From Lachnospiraceae bacterium (GTDB taxonomy: Bacteria > Bacillota > Clostridia > Lachnospirales > Lachnospiraceae), in the NCBI GenBank assembly GCA_021205045.1, contig JAJPYH010000050.1, positions 1-13,079 on the forward strand: a stretch of DNA of 13,079 nt, written 5' to 3'. The notes below the pieces were generated by a model. That model was not told the DNA's origin. It saw only the letters and a list, made by a program, of their open reading frames with translations, and did no database searches. Positions 1 through 5,879 of this stretch are shown here, in pieces. Position 1 is the first letter of the stretch. Every line of letters starts with the position of its first letter. A program made the translations under genes and the position numbers.

Positions 1-1
1 C

Positions 2-94
2 TTTAAAAGTATTATATTGAACGATAAAAATGGTTTTGTTTTCAATAAGATGTACATGATCGCGCAGGGAATGGTTTCGATGAGACAGATATGA
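2..94 (+). CDS. possible 3' end of an upstream gene (partial)
   Basis: The frame is open from the first bases of the window to a TGA at 92-94, giving a 30-residue tail (ending ...GMVSMRQI). The other two forward frames stop within the first 20 bases, so this is the only frame that could carry a gene in from the left. The tail matches no family I recognise. An ATG at 91-93 overlaps the stop (ATGA) and opens a 13-codon ORF ending at 132. It may equally be non-coding leader DNA of the LysR gene. Confidence 0.25.
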   Translation, partial: FKSIILNDKNGFVFNKMYMIAQGMVSMRQI

Positions 95-168
95 AAGGCC
101 GTCCCGGAGAATGGCAGGATATGATCGCCTGAGCCGGTCAGACAGGATAAAAGGACAAGGGAGATTCC

Positions 169-1059
169 ATGGAACTGAGACATATCCGTTATTTCCTGGC
201 GGTTGCCGAGGAGATGAATTTTACCCGCGCCGCGGAAAAGCTTTGCATTGCCCAGCCGCCGTTTAGCCGACATATCAAGGATCTGGAACAGGAGCTTGGA
301 GTGGAGCTTTTTGTGAGAAAACCACATGCCCTGCAGCTGACGGAGGAGGGGGTGCTGTTTCGCCAGTATGCCCTGCAGATTTTAAATCTGGTGGATCGCT
401 CCACGGAGGAAATCCATGAGATGAAGGGCGGGTTGTACGGTACTCTGTACCTGGCTACCGTGGAAGGCAGCGCTCCGCGGCTTCTTTCTGAATGGATCGC
501 CGGTTTTGAGAAGCTGCATCCCCATGTGCAGTACAATTTATGGAACGGAAATTCGGATGATGTGGTGAACCGGGTCATGAAGGAATTGTGCGAGATTGCC
601 GTGATCATGGAGCCTCACAACGCCGAGGGCGTGGAGTCTTTGCCGGTTTATTCAGAACCCTGGGTGGCTATCCTGCCAAAAGAGCATCCGCTGGCCTGCA
701 GAGCCGGGCAGACTCTGGAAGCGGAGGAGCTTCTGCCCTATGATTTGATCATTCCTTCTCGCTCCTCGCGGCTGGATGAGATTAACGGCTGGTTTGCCGA
801 TACCGGACGTCTGCCCACCATTCGCTGCCGGATGGCGCACATGCTGACAGCCTACGAGCTGACGCGTCAGGGAGTGGGCATATCTATCTATCCGGCGGCC
901 TCCGGAAGTCTTGCCTGTTATCCGGATGTCTGTGTGAAGGAAATTGTGAAGCCCGCCGTCACTGCTTCCTATGTGCTGATCTGGAATAAGAGCCATCAAC
1001 TCTCTCACGTGGCGCAGGAATTTGTGGATTTCGTCAGGACATTTTATATAAAAATATAA
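169..1059 (+). CDS. LysR-family transcriptional regulator
   Basis: This is a DNA-binding regulator that would act as a dimer or tetramer with a small-molecule co-inducer; the ligand and target cannot be read from the sequence. Residues 1-60 form the typical LysR winged helix-turn-helix (MELRHIRYFLAVAEE, then the recognition region AQPPFSRHIKDLEQELG, then LF and LTEEG). The QPPFSRHI wording is most like the BenM/CatM/AlsR branch. Residues of about 90-296 form the periplasmic-binding-like effector domain. The length of 296 residues is normal for the family. A GGGAG box lies a few bases before the ATG. LysR genes usually sit divergent to their target, but here the next gene follows 16 bases downstream on the same strand and the upstream DNA carries no divergent ORF inside the window, so the target may lie outside. 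Confidence 0.95.
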   Translation: MELRHIRYFLAVAEEMNFTRAAEKLCIAQPPFSRHIKDLEQELGVELFVRKPHALQLTEEGVLFRQYALQILNLVDRSTEEIHEMKGGLYGTLYLATVEGSAPRLLSEWIAGFEKLHPHVQYNLWNGNSDDVVNRVMKELCEIAVIMEPHNAEGVESLPVYSEPWVAILPKEHPLACRAGQTLEAEELLPYDLIIPSRSSRLDEINGWFADTGRLPTIRCRMAHMLTAYELTRQGVGISIYPAASGSLACYPDVCVKEIVKPAVTASYVLIWNKSHQLSHVAQEFVDFVRTFYIKI

Positions 1060-1075
1060 AGAGAGGATACCTGAA

Positions 1076-1366
1076 ATGGCAAAAGGAATCGTTTCATATA
1101 GTAAAATCCGCCAATCCGCCCGGAAACCACAGGATATGAATGAAAACGGGGAGAATGAGGATGTGCAGTGGCTGATGGATTTATTACAGGAAGAGAAGGA
1201 ACTCAGTATGCAGAGAAAAAAACACAGCAGGAGACCGGCAAGCAGGGAGAAAAAGTGCGGCAGGAATCCCATTCCGGTCTTGACGGGCTGGGGTGGGAAG
1301 AAAATTATGAATTTTCAGAGGAAGAGTTATCGCACTCTTTCACGCCTCGACAAAGATCAACCGTAG
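1076..1366 (+). CDS. N-terminal segment of the SEC-C protein in a second frame (or short separate ORF)
   Basis: The ATG has a good site GAGAGG about 9 bases upstream and lies 16 bases after the LysR stop, so it is the best translation start in this area. The first 49 codons (MAKGIVSYSKIRQSARK..., then an acidic helix with LMDLLQEEKEL) look like normal protein. After the A7 run at 1216-1222 the frame becomes rich in Arg, Lys and Gly and stops at 1366, while the neighbouring frame becomes clearly coding. A shift of -1 at the A run would join the two into one protein of 501 residues. If there is no shift, the product is a 96-residue peptide with an unconserved tail. Function of the N-terminal segment is unknown. 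Confidence 0.5.
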   Translation: MAKGIVSYSKIRQSARKPQDMNENGENEDVQWLMDLLQEEKELSMQRKKHSRRPASREKKCGRNPIPVLTGWGGKKIMNFQRKSYRTLSRLDKDQP

Positions 1367-2580
1367 AGAAAGCGCTTCGGGCTTATACACTGCAGGAATT
1401 GCGGGAAGAGGCGGAAAGTCTGAATCTTCGCGTGCCAGGGAAAAGTAAGGATAAATTTGTTTATGAAATTGCCAGATATCTGCTGGACCCCGATCATATG
1501 CGCGGAGAATTGCTGGAATTTAGCGCAGAGGAGCTGGAAGCCTTTGAATGGCTGATAGAAAATCCCTTCAGTAAGCCGAATTATAAGGAGACTCAACATC
1601 TGGGCAGGTTCTGGAGTCTGGGATATGTAATGATTTATTCGGATGGCGCCTATGAGGTGCCGGGGGACGCAGAGACTATCTATAATATTATTCAGCGAAA
1701 CGGGTATCGGGATTTCCATCGCAAAGCAGTCTGGCTGCTGAATTGTGTGGCGGCGTTTGGCCTCTTATATAAGGTTGCGCCGGCGAAGGTATTGTATCAG
1801 CTGTACAGCAGGGAGGAATCTCTGGAGGTATCGTATACGGAATTTTTGCAGCTGTTTGAAAAAATACCGGCTGATTTGAATATCTGCAGTATAGTGGATG
1901 ACAGAATTCTGGTAACAGAGTTTCTGGAGGATGATTTATATAAAAAAGTCGAGGAAGCGCGGATCGATAGCCTGGAGTTTTATATTCTTACCAGGGAAGA
2001 AATCTGCTGCCTGTCCAGGGACGGTTATCCTTCATCGGTAAAAGAATATCAACTGCTTGATGAGTTCTTTCGGGACAGAATGGGAATGGATGAGGAGACC
2101 TGCGCGGAACTGTGCCAAGCAGCCAACTGTATTTTTGGTGTCGGTGGGGAGCCTTCTGATTTTATAAAAGAACTGAAGGAAAGAAGGATTGATCTTCCTG
2201 ATGGAAAGGAGGGCAAAGAATTTCGGAATTTACTTTCTCAGGTCAGTGATCATACCCGTGTGTCTGATTTTAAGGGACATACGCTCGTGGAAGTGAGGGA
2301 AATATCGCAGAAGATGTCTGAAGAAATACAGAGGCTGACTGAGGAGAAGCGGAGACTGACCAGGGAGAAGAGGAGACTGATTGAAGAGGCACAGAGGATG
2401 AAAGAAGCGGATGCGTTGAATATTGCGAGATGGTTCGGGACGGAATCGGAGATGTCCCCGCTTCCCTCTATGGTCAATCAGACGGTGAGAAGGCAGGAGG
2501 GGGAGAAGAAAATATATCCCAATGATCCCTGCCCATGCGGCAGCGGGAAAAAGTATAAAAAGTGCTGCGGAAGAAAATAA
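1168..2580 (+). CDS. SEC-C motif domain protein, unknown function
   Basis: The C-terminus ends in a SEC-C zinc motif (YPNDPCPCGSGKKYKKCC), the CxC-x8-CC module known from SecA tails and many uncharacterised proteins, where it binds zinc. Residues of about 60-370 are a helical, acidic region I do not recognise; around residues 70-105 it reads like a Rho-N/SAP-like helical element (TLQELREEAESLNL...GKSKDKFVYEIARYLL). A short charged coiled coil with three heptads (RLTEEKR, RLTREKR, RLIEEAQ) lies at residues 389-409. The GTG start at 1168 is only the first possible start in this frame, because TGA at 1156-1158 blocks extension; GAGG at 1157-1160 could serve it. The stronger start is the ATG at 1076 in another frame, joined through the A7 run. 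The gene follows LysR closely, and a tRNA-editing gene follows 60 bases later. Confidence 0.82.
   Translation: MADGFITGREGTQYAEKKTQQETGKQGEKVRQESHSGLDGLGWEENYEFSEEELSHSFTPRQRSTVEKALRAYTLQELREEAESLNLRVPGKSKDKFVYEIARYLLDPDHMRGELLEFSAEELEAFEWLIENPFSKPNYKETQHLGRFWSLGYVMIYSDGAYEVPGDAETIYNIIQRNGYRDFHRKAVWLLNCVAAFGLLYKVAPAKVLYQLYSREESLEVSYTEFLQLFEKIPADLNICSIVDDRILVTEFLEDDLYKKVEEARIDSLEFYILTREEICCLSRDGYPSSVKEYQLLDEFFRDRMGMDEETCAELCQAANCIFGVGGEPSDFIKELKERRIDLPDGKEGKEFRNLLSQVSDHTRVSDFKGHTLVEVREISQKMSEEIQRLTEEKRRLTREKRRLIEEAQRMKEADALNIARWFGTESEMSPLPSMVNQTVRRQEGEKKIYPNDPCPCGSGKKYKKCCGRK
1216..1222 (+). other. A7 run with the form of a -1 slippery heptamer (A AAA AAA)
   Basis: In the frame of the ATG at 1076, codons read AGA AAA AAA CAC, so the seven adenines fall exactly in the X XXY YYZ register used by -1 ribosomal frameshift sites. 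Slipping back one base gives ...QRKK then TQQETG, which continues in the long downstream frame. The same run could also allow polymerase slippage, or could simply have lost or gained a base by mutation or sequencing error. No convincing stimulatory stem-loop was identified by eye directly downstream. Confidence 0.5.
2332..2394 (+). repeat. three 21-bp repeats encoding coiled-coil heptads
   Basis: Three adjacent 21-base units begin at 2332, 2353 and 2374 and encode RLTEEKR, RLTREKR and RLIEEAQ. The first two units are the most alike; the third has diverged. They lengthen the charged coiled coil just before the linker to the SEC-C motif. Confidence 0.7.
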
Positions 2581-2640
2581 GGAAGGAACAGCAGTTCATG
2601 GAAAAAGCAAGGGCAGGAAAATAAGAAGGGGGGACAGCCC

Positions 2641-3123
2641 ATGGCAAAACAAAAGGAAATCAAGACCAACGCGATGCGTACACTGGAAACAATGAAGATA
2701 CCGTTTCAGCATTTTACCTATGAGTGCGATGAATTTGTGGACGGTCTGCAGATTGCAGACAAGCTGCAGCTTCCCTATGAAAAGGTATATAAGACCCTGG
2801 TGACGGTGGGAAACAGCGGGAATTATTTTGTGTTCGTGATTCCAGTGGCGGAGGAGCTTGACTTAAAGAAGGGGGCACGCTCCGTCGGTGAGAAAAATGT
2901 GGAGATGATACACGTAAAGGACATCAATAAAGTCACCGGCTATATCTGGGGCGGCTGCACCGCCGTCGGCATGAAAAAGCGGTATGTGACAGTCATTGAC
3001 AGCTCCGCCTTCAAACAGCCGACCATCATGGTCAGCGGCGGGCGGATCGGCTCCCAGATTGAGCTCTCACCTGAGGATCTGGCAAGAGCGGCGGGGGCGG
3101 AGTTTGCGGAGGTAATCAGGTGA
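2641..3123 (+). CDS. ybaK: YbaK/EbsC-family Cys-tRNA(Pro)/aminoacyl-tRNA deacylase
   Basis: The enzyme is a free-standing trans-editing protein that hydrolyses mischarged tRNA, in the YbaK subfamily typically Cys-tRNA(Pro) made in error by prolyl-tRNA synthetase; it acts in the cytosol. The 160-residue length is standard. Visible family landmarks are the KTNAMR start region, the EKVYKTLVT segment with the probable catalytic lysine K51, and GYIWGGCTAVGMKK, which matches the YbaK glycine-rich loop (commonly GYxxGGCSPxGxKK). SGGRIGSQIELSPEDL near the C-terminus is also typical. A purine-rich AAGGGGGGA lies before the ATG. The gene sits 60 bases after the SEC-C gene and may be co-transcribed with it. 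The sequence alone does not show whether it prefers Cys-tRNA(Pro) or another substrate. Confidence 0.93.
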   Translation: MAKQKEIKTNAMRTLETMKIPFQHFTYECDEFVDGLQIADKLQLPYEKVYKTLVTVGNSGNYFVFVIPVAEELDLKKGARSVGEKNVEMIHVKDINKVTGYIWGGCTAVGMKKRYVTVIDSSAFKQPTIMVSGGRIGSQIELSPEDLARAAGAEFAEVIR

Positions 3124-3139
3124 AAGTATTTTGCAGGTT

Positions 3140-3268
3140 ATGGCAAGGTGCAAAGAAGCTAAGGAACTGTCTCAAAATAATATGCCCATCCTGCACTGGC
3201 TGATACGCGAATCGCAGCCTCTGAAAGCCTCGCCGCAGCCCGTGTACCGGAATAAAAAGATACTGTAA
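3140..3268 (+). CDS. possible small ORF, 42 residues, unknown
   Basis: An ATG at 3140 opens a 42-codon frame ending in TAA at 3266-3268. The product would be basic (MARCKEAKELSQNN...PVYRNKKIL), with no signal peptide or known motif. The composition is protein-like, but the ribosome binding site is weak (AGG only a few bases before the ATG). It may be the tail of a lost larger gene, since it sits in a patch with two other damaged genes. I recognise no family. Confidence 0.22.
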   Translation: MARCKEAKELSQNNMPILHWLIRESQPLKASPQPVYRNKKIL

Positions 3269-3289
3269 AGAGGAAGGCAGGAAAGCGCA

Positions 3290-3931
3290 ATGGCACAAAG
3301 AACAGTCTGCCTGTGCGATGGAAAATACATAGGCATAGAGACCATATATACCGTCGTCGACGGTCAGCAGATCAATATTCCTCAAAAGCTGCACGAGCTT
3401 CGGATCAAGAGCCGGAATAACCAGCTGTTCTGTCCCTGCGGGTGCGGCTCCAACCTGATTTTGGTGGCTGGGGATCAGAATAAGAGGTAACAGCATTTTC
3501 GCATAAAGGGAGGGGAGCCTAATGCCGGATGCACCGCGGTCACGGAGAGCAGGATCTCACTGAACTCCAAGATTGTGCTGAAATGCTGGCTGGATGAAAA
3601 ACTGAGGGCGGCGGACATTGAGACAAGGGTTCCCATTCACGCCGTTGACAGCGTGGAGAGGAAGTATGAGTTCACCTTTCTTTCCCGGGAAAAGAAAATC
3701 GCCCTGAGCTACTGCCGTGACAGAGCCAATTTGTCGGATGAGAAATTTGATATTCTGGAGAGCAACAGTGGTGGGATTTCCATTATTTATGTGACGGACA
3801 CCTTCAATGGAGGCAGCATAAGAAAAGAAAAAATTGAAAAAGTTTGTGACGAATTGGCATTCTCGTGCCTATATATAGTGAAGGGCCTTCACGAAAACAG
3901 TCGAATGGATGAGTCAGATATCGAAACATAA
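3290..3931 (+). pseudogene. CoiA-like (possible nuclease-fold) gene broken by one in-frame TAA
   Basis: Two ORFs, 3290-3490 and 3575-3931, lie in the same frame, and the 28 codons between them are open apart from the single TAA at 3488-3490. Reading GAA there would give NKREQHFR, which fits the pattern of CoiA-like proteins: a cysteine-rich finger (LFCPCGCGSN, residues 47-56) followed by a short hydrophobic strand and then HFR/HFA. After this come a conserved-looking E-S-R-I-S-x-N-S-K helix, VLKCWLDEKL, and a strand pair around YEFTFLSREKKIALSYC, resembling the layout of a PD-(D/E)XK domain. The full length would be 213 residues. An AGGAAAG box precedes the ATG. CoiA acts in competence DNA processing, but the wider family includes uncharacterised nucleases, so function is not assigned. 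The gene is either a recent pseudogene or now makes a 66-residue zinc-finger peptide. Confidence 0.62.
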
Positions 3932-3951
3932 AAAACTTTCAACATTTGTAC

Positions 3952-3980
3952 TTGATTATCCAATAAAAAGGTGATAGACT
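3952..3980 (+). promoter_or_regulatory. sigma-A-type promoter for the Rpn gene
   Basis: A -35 box TTGATT (3952-3957), a spacer of exactly 17 bases and a -10 box TAGACT (3975-3980) preceded by TGA make a good extended -10 promoter. It lies 50 bases before the ATG at 4030, between the CoiA-like pseudogene and the Rpn gene. Confidence 0.6.
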
Positions 3981-4029
3981 GTAGTCGGGATGAAATCCTG
4001 ACACCGGGCTCTTCAGAAGGAGGAATGCC

Positions 4030-4074
4030 ATGGGTGTACAGGACACATCTACAAAAGATTATCTAAATGAATGA
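4030..4074 (+). pseudogene. original N-terminus of the Rpn gene, now out of frame
   Basis: A perfect AAGGAGG at 4017-4023 lies six bases before the ATG at 4030, which opens a 14-codon frame (MGVQDTSTKDYLNE, stop 4072-4074). The peptide matches the usual opening of Rpn-family proteins, of the kind MG-x-x-D-x-x-T-K-x-Y-L. The frame is lost at AATGAATGAC (4066-4075), where AATG is repeated in tandem. Removing one AATG gives ...DYLNDADIFADAVNFYLYGG, which fits the family. Because the stop overlaps the ATG at 4067 (and one at 4071), ribosomes ending here could restart in the long frame. Confidence 0.7.
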
Positions 4075-5044
4075 CGCGGACATTTTTGCGGATGCGGTGA
4101 ACTTTTATCTGTATGGTGGGGAGAAGGTGGTAAAGCCAAATTCCCTGAAGCCTCTGAATTCTGATTTGCTTTTACATGTTTTCGGGCATGATGATGAAGC
4201 AAAAAAGCGCAAAGGGAAAGATAAGGCGGTGGAGCGGTACCGCGATGTCATGCGGCAGTGGAATGTGATGGAGGATGACAGCTGCGCTTACGCAATCTTT
4301 GGTATTGAGGCGCAGACAAAGACGCATTATGGAATGCCGATTCGCAGTATCCTCAATGATGCGCTGCAGTACGCGCTGCAGGCTGAGGCGCTGCACGCAT
4401 TTCACAGGAGCGAGGGAGGGGAGGAGAGTTCAGAGGAGTTTCTGTCAGGCATGCACAGGACAGATCGGCTGGCACCTGTGATTACCCTCTGTATTCACTT
4501 TGGCCCGGAACCCTGGGACGGGGCTCTGAGCCTGAGGGAGCTGATTGCCCTGCCGGATGAGAGGCTGTCGCCTTATATTCAGGACTACAAAGTGCTGCTG
4601 ATTGAGCCTTCCCGGATAGGTGACGAAGATTTTCAGAAGTTTTCCACAAGCCTGGGAGATGTACTGAGGTTCATGAAGGCGGCACCGGACAAAAGGAAGC
4701 TGAAGGAATTGCTGAATGGAAATGAAGTGTATCAAAAGCTGGACCGCAAGGCGGCGCGGGTGATCAGGGACTGCGCGAATGTCAGAATCAATGTTGGAAC
4801 AGGAAAGAAGGTGGTAAACGTGTGTAAAGGCTGGGAAGACGCAATCGAGGACGCAAGAGAAGAGGTCAGAAAGGAAGAGCGCGAGGCGGCGCAGGAGCGT
4901 GAGAAAAATTCGATTATCAGTAATTCGATTGAAATTTATCGTGAAATGGTTCTTCCGGAGACTGACATCCGGCAGCGCATTATGCTGAAATATACATTAA
5001 CGGAGCAGGAAGCTGACAGTTATATGCTGTCTCAAAGCGCATAA
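4067..5044 (+). CDS. Rpn-family recombination-promoting nuclease / transposase-like protein, N-terminally frameshifted
   Basis: The protein belongs to the Rpn/transposase_31-like PD-(D/E)XK nuclease group: DNA endonucleases related to transposases that promote recombination and, in some recent work, have been tied to phage defence. Landmarks are NDADIFADAVNFYLYGGEKV near the start, and AYAIFGIEAQTKTHYGMPIR at about residues 74-93, which carries the E-x-Q nuclease motif. After these come a helical region (SILNDALQYALQAEAL), a second part with YKVLLIEP, and a charged C-terminal helix (residues 260-285) with the small RQRIMLKYTLTEQEADSYM tail found in many Rpn proteins. The intact form would start at 4030; a 4-bp AATG duplication has shifted the first 12 codons. 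Translation from 4067 would lose only about a dozen residues, so the protein may still be made by reinitiation. It has its own promoter and terminator. Confidence 0.85.
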   Translation: MNDADIFADAVNFYLYGGEKVVKPNSLKPLNSDLLLHVFGHDDEAKKRKGKDKAVERYRDVMRQWNVMEDDSCAYAIFGIEAQTKTHYGMPIRSILNDALQYALQAEALHAFHRSEGGEESSEEFLSGMHRTDRLAPVITLCIHFGPEPWDGALSLRELIALPDERLSPYIQDYKVLLIEPSRIGDEDFQKFSTSLGDVLRFMKAAPDKRKLKELLNGNEVYQKLDRKAARVIRDCANVRINVGTGKKVVNVCKGWEDAIEDAREEVRKEEREAAQEREKNSIISNSIEIYREMVLPETDIRQRIMLKYTLTEQEADSYMLSQSA

Positions 5045-5072
5045 ATTGTGACATGGAGTTTTAAAATAGGTA

Positions 5073-5121
5073 CTGCCAAAAGGCTTCCGTGGGAGAAATC
5101 TCACGGGAGCTTTTTTGGCAG
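5073..5121 (+). terminator. strong hairpin terminator after the Rpn gene
   Basis: The arms CTGCCAAAA and TTTTGGCAG enclose an inner stem GCTTCCGTG / CACGGGAGC with one G-T pair and a short GGAGAAATCT loop. The T6 run lies inside the outer 3' arm, as in intrinsic terminators; the A-rich 5' arm means it could also work from the other strand. It starts 28 bases after the Rpn stop and separates that gene from the Nudix-Wadjet part. Confidence 0.85.
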
Positions 5122-5183
5122 GGTAAAGCATAAATCCTGTCAGATATACAGGTAAATTAATGATAGAAATGTCAGGGGGTCTG

Positions 5184-5192
5184 TGTTATACT
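5184..5192 (+). promoter_or_regulatory. possible extended -10 promoter before the Nudix gene
   Basis: TGTTATACT has the TGn extension and a TATACT box, 115 bases before the Nudix ATG and after the terminator. No good -35 box is seen at the usual spacing, so it would depend on the extended -10. If real, it could drive the Nudix gene and, by read-through, the Wadjet genes, since no terminator is seen between them. The remaining 5193-5307 shows nothing else recognised. Confidence 0.38.
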
Positions 5193-5307
5193 GGATGAAA
5201 TTAAGCAGCATCGCTGCAAAAGATAAAGGCAGGAGGCAAAACAGCACGGTTGCATTTGGGGTATTGTATTTTTTGCTTTCGCTTTTGGATGGAGGTATTT
5301 CAGTTTC

Positions 5308-5775
5308 ATGTCGGACTACATCATGGATTTACGCAAAATTGTAGGTCATCGTCCGCTCCTGCAGGTCGGCGCCAGCGTGATTCTGGAGGATGAACAGGGG
5401 CGGATTTTGCTGGAGCTGAGGACGGACAATCACTGCTGGGGTTATCCGGGCGGGTCGGTGGACTTAGACGAGGTTGTGGAGGACGCGGCCAGAAGAGAGC
5501 TGTTTGAGGAGACTGGTCTTGTTGCTGATTCTCTGGAGTTGTTTGGCATATTTTCAGGGAAGGATTTACATTATGTATACCCGAACGGGGACGAAGTATC
5601 CAATGTGGATGTGGTGTTTTTGTGCAAAAGCTACAGCGGGTTGATGAAATGCCAGGAGGAAGAGGTGGAGAGGCTTCAGTTTTTTGCGCCGGAAGATATT
5701 CCGGAGAACCTTTCGCCGCCGATCAGAAAGCCGGTGCTTGAGTGGGCCCGGAGGAAGCTGGCACAATCAAAGTGA
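5308..5775 (+). CDS. NUDIX hydrolase
   Basis: The enzyme should hydrolyse a nucleoside diphosphate linked to another moiety; the substrate cannot be told. The Nudix box Gx5Ex7REUxEExGU is complete at about residues 48-70 (GSVDLDE, seven residues, then REL-FEETGL), with all metal-binding glutamates present. The N-terminal strand GASVILEDEQGRILLELR and the WGYPGGS lead into it as usual, and 155 residues is the normal length. The ATG is preceded by GGAGG at 5291-5295 with a long 12-base gap. It is 93 bases upstream of jetA with no terminator between, so it may share transcripts with the Wadjet genes; I know of no established role for Nudix enzymes in Wadjet, and the link may be chance. Confidence 0.93.
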   Translation: MSDYIMDLRKIVGHRPLLQVGASVILEDEQGRILLELRTDNHCWGYPGGSVDLDEVVEDAARRELFEETGLVADSLELFGIFSGKDLHYVYPNGDEVSNVDVVFLCKSYSGLMKCQEEEVERLQFFAPEDIPENLSPPIRKPVLEWARRKLAQSK

Positions 5776-5789
5776 AGAGGATGTGAGAA

Positions 5790-5879
5790 ATGCCGGAAAA
5801 CATATATGATTATGCAAGTGATGCCGACAGAAGTTCAGAATACTTTCAGATAAAGGAGACCATTCCCCATGCTTTTTGA
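5790..5879 (+). CDS. small 29-residue ORF overlapping the jetA start
   Basis: This ORF begins 14 bases after the Nudix stop, with AAGAGG at 5775-5780 nine bases before its ATG, and ends at TGA 5877-5879, eleven bases inside jetA. The product is acidic and rich in Tyr, Asp and Ser (MPENIYDYASDADRS...), with no membrane segment or known motif. The AAGGAG for jetA (5853-5858) lies inside it. The spacing suggests a translationally coupled leader or small protein. It is too short for confident calling and may be chance. Confidence 0.35.
   Translation: MPENIYDYASDADRSSEYFQIKETIPHAF

Noticed and set aside
17..48. possible promoter TTGAAC with CAATAA before LysR
   Set aside because: The -10 box is poor at normal spacing, so it is not supported.
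652..1272. 206-codon minus-strand ORF over LysR and the SEC-C start
   Set aside because: It spans the end of one gene and the start of another on the opposite strand and has no domain; it is a shadow.
3161..3179. GGAACTGTCTCAAAATA resembling the end of some insertion sequences
   Set aside because: No inverted mate or transposase was found nearby; a ten-base copy of CTGTCTCAAA at 5027-5036 is in direct orientation inside the Rpn gene and is likely chance.
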